Assembly: GCA_948907985.1 (NCBI GenBank)
Contig: CAQWMM010000012.1
Coordinates: forward strand, 1 to 44,530
Length of the DNA stretch: 44,530 nucleotides
Reading direction: 5' to 3'
Source: an uncultured Bacillota bacterium
Lineage (GTDB): Bacteria; Bacillota; Dehalobacteriia; UBA4068; UBA4997
Shown: one piece after another, positions 41,574 through 44,530 of the stretch
How the letters are laid out: each line of letters opens with the position of its first letter
Numbering within the stretch: the stretch's first letter is position 1
The notes under the pieces: model-generated
What the model was told of the DNA's origin: nothing
What the model saw: only the letters and a program-made list of their open reading frames with translations
The model's database searches: none
Made by a program: the position numbers and the translations under genes

Positions 41574-42374
41574 TTAATTGCTCAAAAGCTCGTCGACCGT
41601 CAGCACTTTTAAGCCAAATTCTTTGGCCCGCGCCGTCTGTTCCGCCAACTGCCAGGCCAGACCGTCCACCGAATGGGCATCGCTGTTCACCATCACCCAG
41701 GCCTTTTCATCACGCAAAATTTCCCACAACCAATAATCCGGGTAAGGCCGCGCCAAATAGCCGCGATACATCGCCCCGGTGTTTATTTCAAAAATTACCT
41801 GCTTAGTTTGGCAATGCCTCCGCAAAACTGCGGCGGCATTTTCTTTATATTGACGGCTGCTTTCATCAAAAAACCGGTTTTCGGCATTGAACTTGCGGAT
41901 TAAATCAAAATGCCCGCAAATCTGCACCGGCCGGGTAGCGAGCATTTCATCCACCGCCGCAAAATAAGCCCGCACATAGGCTTCCGCACCGCCAAAGTCC
42001 GCAAGCGCGGCCAAAATATCCTCCGGAGCCGCATCAATAGGATACACCCTCCCGCCCGGTGCAACTATACTGTGAACGCTGCCAATTAAATATTCAAACT
42101 GACCGGCTGGCGGCAGATCGCTTAAAGAATCCAACTCCAGCCCCAGATAAACTGCCATTCGCCCTCGATATTCAGCTTGCAGCGCCCGGACCTCCCGGCA
42201 ATATTCCGCCATAGCCGACGGCGTCATACCATAACCGTCCGCCGGGCAAAAACTGTGGCCGGAAAAACCAAGCGACTTAAAACCCAACTGATAAGCAGCC
42301 CGCGCCATGGCCGCCGGCGTATCCTGGCCGTCGCAAAGGCTGGTGTGCGTGTGGCCATTGCTTAACACTGCCAT
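41574..42374 (-). CDS. hisK: Histidinol-phosphatase, PHP family (HisK/HisJ type)
   Basis: The 266-residue product would dephosphorylate histidinol phosphate, the eighth step of histidine biosynthesis. PHP motifs are NGHTHTSLCDG (His-X-His at 8-10), GFKSLGFSGHSF, YLGLELDSL, IGSVHSI, ICGHFDLIRKF (His), EINTGA and VNSDAHSVDG near the end, which together hold the metal sites. It overlaps the hisIE stop by one base. Other PHP phosphatases are possible, but position in a his run supports this call. Confidence 0.87.
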   Translation of the reverse strand: MAVLSNGHTHTSLCDGQDTPAAMARAAYQLGFKSLGFSGHSFCPADGYGMTPSAMAEYCREVRALQAEYRGRMAVYLGLELDSLSDLPPAGQFEYLIGSVHSIVAPGGRVYPIDAAPEDILAALADFGGAEAYVRAYFAAVDEMLATRPVQICGHFDLIRKFNAENRFFDESSRQYKENAAAVLRRHCQTKQVIFEINTGAMYRGYLARPYPDYWLWEILRDEKAWVMVNSDAHSVDGLAWQLAEQTARAKEFGLKVLTVDELLSN

Positions 42375-43009
42375 CAGACCATTTTCTCCTGCTTAACCTT
42401 TTTTTCAATGATATGTCTTTTGTCCAACTCCGCTACAATCTCCGCCGGGCTGATGCCCAGCTGCACCAACAGCACCAAAACATGGTAGCATAAATCGGCC
42501 ACCTCGTAAATGGTTTCCGCCTTGTCCTGATCTTTGGCGGCAATAATCACTTCCGTACACTCCTCGCCCACCTTTTTCAGAATCTTATCCAGGCCTTTCT
42601 CAAAAAGGTACGAGGTGTAGCTGCCCGCCTGCGGCTGCTGCCGCCGCCCCTGCAAAAGCTGATAAAGTCCGGCAATGCCCAGACTTTGCACTGCCTCGTC
42701 CACAAACACCGGCTGAAAAAAACAGCTTTCCCGCCCGGTGTGGCAAGCCGGCCCTTCCTTGCTGACCTGCACCAACAAAGCGTCCTCGTCGCAATCCGCG
42801 GTTATGCTCACAATATGCTGCACATTGCCGCTTTCTTCTCCCTTGCGCCATAGCTGCCGCCGGCTGCGCGACCAAAAACAGGTGCGCCCCTCCGCCAGAC
42901 TCAGCGCCAAACTTTCCTCATTCATATATGCCAGCGTCAGCACCTGCTTAGTATGAAAATCCTGCACAATAGCCGGAATAAGGCCGTTTTCATCAAATTT
43001 TAACGCCAT
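42374..43009 (-). CDS. hisIE: HisIE: phosphoribosyl-AMP cyclohydrolase and phosphoribosyl-ATP pyrophosphatase
   Basis: This bifunctional enzyme does the second and third steps of histidine synthesis. The 211-residue product starts at the ATG at 43009 with GGAGG four bases before it. HisI part, about 1-110: KFDENGLIPAIVQDFHTKQVLTLAYMNEE, FWSRSRRQLWRKGEESGN, ADCDEDALLVQV and GPACHTGRESCFF (zinc and metal Cys/His/Asp). HisE part, about 110-200: YTSYLFEKGLDKILKKVGEECTEVIIAAK and a helix with YEVADLCYHVLVLL. The fused form is frequent in Bacillota. Confidence 0.94.
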   Translation of the reverse strand: MALKFDENGLIPAIVQDFHTKQVLTLAYMNEESLALSLAEGRTCFWSRSRRQLWRKGEESGNVQHIVSITADCDEDALLVQVSKEGPACHTGRESCFFQPVFVDEAVQSLGIAGLYQLLQGRRQQPQAGSYTSYLFEKGLDKILKKVGEECTEVIIAAKDQDKAETIYEVADLCYHVLVLLVQLGISPAEIVAELDKRHIIEKKVKQEKMV

Positions 43010-43035
43010 TTCTGCCTCCATTATCTAATCAGCTT

Positions 43036-43539
43036 TTAATCTATAAAACGCTTAATCAAGCGAACATACTCAAAATAACTTGTCGATTCCGCATCATTTT
43101 TAACAAAATCGCTTTCCTCAGCCCCCACAAAATAAATCATTAGCATCGTACCGAGAGCAAAAATGCCAAAACCCACCATCACGCCGCCGTCCCGCGTTTG
43201 GCCGCGGTAGGCCAGCGCGGAAAAACCCGGCGGATAATAAGCCGTCAGCGCCGCCAAAGTGTTTAACCCCACCTGATTAACCGCCGGCCGCATGCCCATC
43301 TGCTCGCAACCGGTACTGAAAAGCAACTGCAACACTTCCGGCTCCGGCACGCCGCTGGGACTTTCATCCTGAAAAGTACAGGACGAGGCGCAAATCAGCA
43401 AGCGGCCATACGGTTCCTGAAAAATATATTGCGGCGGATGAGCTGTGGCGTCCACCGTCAGCCGCCAACTTTCCGGCAACGTCAGCTGCCAGCCGTCAAT
43501 ATTATAAATTTTTGCGGCCTCATTAATGATATGCCTCAC
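43036..43539 (-). CDS. Hypothetical protein inside the his run
   Basis: I do not recognise this 167-residue protein. It has DGWQLTLPESWRLTV near residues 15-29, like small bacterial beta-proteins that begin with a WxLxLPxxW motif, and several short beta-like segments, with no clear membrane helix except one hydrophobic strand (MVGFGIFALGTMLMIYFVG). It starts at a GTG whose GGGAGG site is unusually close, so the true start may be a few codons later. Its place between hisF and hisIE shows no link to histidine synthesis. Confidence 0.6.
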   Translation of the reverse strand: MRHIINEAAKIYNIDGWQLTLPESWRLTVDATAHPPQYIFQEPYGRLLICASSCTFQDESPSGVPEPEVLQLLFSTGCEQMGMRPAVNQVGLNTLAALTAYYPPGFSALAYRGQTRDGGVMVGFGIFALGTMLMIYFVGAEESDFVKNDAESTSYFEYVRLIKRFID

Positions 43540-43551
43540 CCCTCCCGTCTT

Positions 43552-44307
43552 TCAGATCCGCATTTCCACCCCGGCAGCGCGCAAACGCTGTTTAAGCTCC
43601 GGCAGCAACACCTGTTTGTGATGGAAAATTGAGGCGGCCAGCCCGGCGTCAATGCCCGGATGCTGAAACAACTCAATAAAATCCTCAATTTTGCCGGCGC
43701 CGCCGCTGGCAATAATAGGCACCTGCACTCGGGCGGCTATCGCGTCCAACATGGGCAGGTCAAAGCCCTGTTTCACACCGTCGGTGTCAATACTGTTGAC
43801 AACCAGTTCGCCCGCGCCGCTGTGCACGCCAAATTCTGCCCATTCCAGAGCGTCCCGGCCGGTATCCTCGCGGCCGCCCTTGGCAAAAATATGCAGCCGC
43901 CCGTCAACCCGCTTCACGTCCATACTCAAAACCACGCATTGGTTGCCATAACGCTGCGCCGCCTGAGCAATCAGCGCCGGATTAGCCAAAGCGCCGCTGT
44001 TTACGCTCACCTTATCAGCGCCGCATTTCAGCACACGGTCAAAATCGGCCAAAGTGCGAATCCCACCGCCTACCGTCAGCGGAATAAAAATCTCCGCCGC
44101 CACCCGGCGCAGAATATCCACAAACATGGCCCGCCCCTCCGCGCTGGCGGTTATATCATAAAACACCAGCTCATCCGCACCCGCCTCATTATAAAAGCGC
44201 GCCAGATTAACCGGATCGTCAACATCCTGCAAACCCTGAAAATTCAGCCCCTTAACCACGCGGCCGTCCCGCACATCCAGACAGGGAATAATTCTTTTAG
44301 TAATCAT
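43552..44307 (-). CDS. hisF: Imidazole glycerol phosphate synthase cyclase subunit HisF
   Basis: With HisH this enzyme closes the imidazole ring to give imidazole glycerol phosphate. The 251-residue product is of normal length from the ATG at 44307 (GGGGGAA upstream). The (beta/alpha)8 barrel is complete: IIPCLDVRDGRVVKG (catalytic Asp near 11), LTVGGGIRTLADF, VSVNSGALANP, VVLSMDVKRVDG (Asp near 130), SIDTDGVKQGFDLP, PIIASGGAGKIEDF. Its ATG shares one base with the hisA stop. Confidence 0.96.
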   Translation of the reverse strand: MITKRIIPCLDVRDGRVVKGLNFQGLQDVDDPVNLARFYNEAGADELVFYDITASAEGRAMFVDILRRVAAEIFIPLTVGGGIRTLADFDRVLKCGADKVSVNSGALANPALIAQAAQRYGNQCVVLSMDVKRVDGRLHIFAKGGREDTGRDALEWAEFGVHSGAGELVVNSIDTDGVKQGFDLPMLDAIAARVQVPIIASGGAGKIEDFIELFQHPGIDAGLAASIFHHKQVLLPELKQRLRAAGVEMRI

Positions 44308-44530
44308 CAGGCATTCCCCCTGGCCGCCGCCAAACATTCCGGCAGGCGCAATGCGCCCGTATAAAGCGCCTTGCCAATAATCACACCCGCCACGCCAAGC
44401 TCCGCCAGGGCCGGCAGTTCATGGGCAAAGCTGACGCCGCCGCTGGCGACAATCTGCAAACCCTTAATTTGCGTCAGCTCCCGATACCGCTGCAAATTAG
44501 CGCCGCCCAGAGCGCCGTCTTTTTCAATAT
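44307..44530 (-). CDS. hisA: HisA, C-terminal part, cut by the window edge
   Basis: About 73 codons of the phosphoribosylformimino-AICAR-P isomerase are visible, read to the window end without a start. They show IEKDGALGGANL (matches the D-X-X-X-DG-X-L-X-G-X-N family block), QIVASGGVSFAHELPAL and the phosphate-binding GVAGVIIGKALYTGALRL. The protein acts just before HisF. The remaining N-terminal two thirds lies beyond the window. Confidence 0.93.
   Translation of the reverse strand, partial: IEKDGALGGANLQRYRELTQIKGLQIVASGGVSFAHELPALAELGVAGVIIGKALYTGALRLPECLAAARGNA

Overview
The window reads as a piece of a low-to-mid GC Bacillota (Firmicutes) chromosome, probably Clostridia-like or a related class; a genus cannot be named from the sequence alone. 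The evidence is strong Shine-Dalgarno sites with frequent TTG/GTG starts, S-layer homology (SLH) anchors, a type VII secretion (T7SS) ATPase with WXG100 substrates, a Bacillus-like yaaO-holB-ricT-yabA-yabB-rsmI gene order, and a min-rodA-mrdA cell-shape cluster that includes minE.

Bases 1-2800 are accessory DNA: a small membrane protein, a 163-bp element with terminal inverted repeats, an interspersed repeat family, a lone BECR-fold nuclease-like gene, and two adjacent type II toxin-antitoxin pairs (Phd/YefM-RelE and RelB-RelE).

Bases 2849-25788 are one long minus-strand run that looks like a single locus built around T7SS. In transcription order it encodes a membrane FHA protein, an EssC-type ATPase with its own FHA region, a YukD/EsaB ubiquitin-like protein, five consecutive WXG100 proteins, a Rho-independent terminator, a secreted-side von Willebrand A protein with a cytoplasmic FHA domain, a PP2C phosphatase, a WXG/LXG-type effector split by one in-frame TAA, a DUF4176 protein, a 50-residue membrane protein, a receptor Ser/Thr kinase with an extracytoplasmic beta-propeller, and two very large SLH surface proteins, one of them with BspA-type leucine-rich repeats. 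The usual T7SSb membrane partners EsaA, EssA and EssB are not seen. A kinase, phosphatase and FHA set takes their place, similar in logic to the threonine phosphorylation pathway that controls type VI secretion. This is the best candidate for an undescribed system.

Bases 25885-27332 hold a tyrosine recombinase gene bracketed by two inverted copies of a recombination-type core site (8-bp arms around a 7-bp asymmetric core). A near-consensus promoter inside the segment now points into a strong terminator. Inversion would turn it toward the T7SS locus, so this could be a phase-variable switch. Next to it is a small membrane protein gene that appears to start with AUA.

Bases 28045-44530 are core genome. 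On the minus strand are a D-Ala-D-Ala carboxypeptidase, rodA, minE, minD, a minC lacking its N-terminal domain, and mrdA (PBP2). On the plus strand are lysA, a YaaO-like decarboxylase, holB, ricT, yabA, a TrmN6-like methyltransferase and rsmI. The end of the window is minus-strand histidine biosynthesis (hisA partial, hisF, hisIE, a histidinol phosphatase) with one unknown gene inserted and a membrane protein gene downstream. No tRNA, rRNA or CRISPR array was seen.
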